Positions 63,871-64,000 of a DNA stretch of 64,000 bases are shown one piece after another. Where the stretch lies: assembly GCA_963829725.1 (NCBI GenBank), contig CAWHJW010000005.1:372001-436000 (forward strand), in the 5' to 3' direction. The notes under the pieces are model-generated. The model saw nothing but the letters and a program-made list of their open reading frames with translations, did not search any database and had not been told where the DNA came from. Source of the DNA: RYN-230 sp963829725 (GTDB lineage: Bacteria; Actinomycetota; Actinomycetes; Streptosporangiales; Streptosporangiaceae). Position 1 is the first letter of the stretch. Each line of letters begins with the position of its first letter. A program made the translations under genes and the position numbers.

Positions 63871-64000
63871 CAGGTCACCAGCCTCGCCCGGGAAGATCCT
63901 CGCGGCCCCGGCACCGGGCCGGGCCCGCTGCGATGATGGCAGGATATCGCGGTTATAGGTCAGCACTGCCACTGGCCGGGCCGGGGCCGGCCAGGCAGGC

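Overview
The window is about 73% GC, coding-dense DNA from a filamentous-type actinobacterium. Features pointing to Streptomycetales/Streptosporangiales-like bacteria include HrdB-type sigma factor beside a second gyrase pair, vitamin B12-dependent NrdJ with NrdR next to LexA, the CysM-CysO-Mec cysteine route, many GTG starts and many apparently leaderless genes. No plasmid, phage or insertion-sequence genes are visible. Genus assignment is not possible from the sequence alone.

0-7 kb: 3' part of a ParC/GyrA-type topoisomerase gene, a small unknown gene with an operator-like promoter, the ParE/GyrB-type partner, a DUF7455 zinc-ribbon protein and the principal sigma factor. 7-15.2 kb: PAS-GAF-SpoIIE phosphatase, an unknown protein, a membrane-anchored tandem AAA+ ATPase and an orphan GvpL/F protein. 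15.4-18.6 kb: a PadR-ABC transporter operon with a good promoter and operator. 18.8-27.3 kb: DNA precursor synthesis and SOS block (nrdJ with a mini-intein, nrdR, LysM gene, lexA), then leuS behind a leader peptide with three consecutive Leu codons and a terminator, i.e. a transcription attenuator.

28.3-33.9 kb: a giant gene whose architecture follows enediyne-type iterative PKS (KS-AT-KR-DH-PPTase-like). The ACP is absent, and signature catalytic residues are replaced in every domain. This is the most unusual object in the window. 33.9-43.7 kb: small DUF, AarF kinase, DUF2236, acetate-type permease, decayed stretch, sirtuin, LON-domain protein, PNPOx-like protein, P450, pterin dehydratase and a secreted lysozyme/ricin-lectin protein. 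44-54.5 kb: gcvT-gcvH plus a fold-III PLP enzyme, DUF3618, a MocR regulator divergent from an AhpD-like gene, second P450, HAD hydrolase, a scar containing a truncated threonine aldolase joined to a YbaK tail, PHP phosphoesterase, an unusual class-I-shaped tRNA with anticodon UAG, Bcp peroxiredoxin and a lipoprotein.

54.6-64 kb: a long minus-strand housekeeping run (clpS, DUF2017, mec, cysO, cysM, thioesterase, MBL hydrolase, epimerase, rph, rdgB), then pncB and a GlxA-type AraC regulator.

Eight otherwise well-conserved genes carry a single-base frameshift; seven of the eight are net +1. I annotate them as single genes and flag sequencing insertions as the first explanation. Starts were chosen from ribosome-binding sites, family lengths and -10 elements placed 6-8 nt before the start (leaderless genes).
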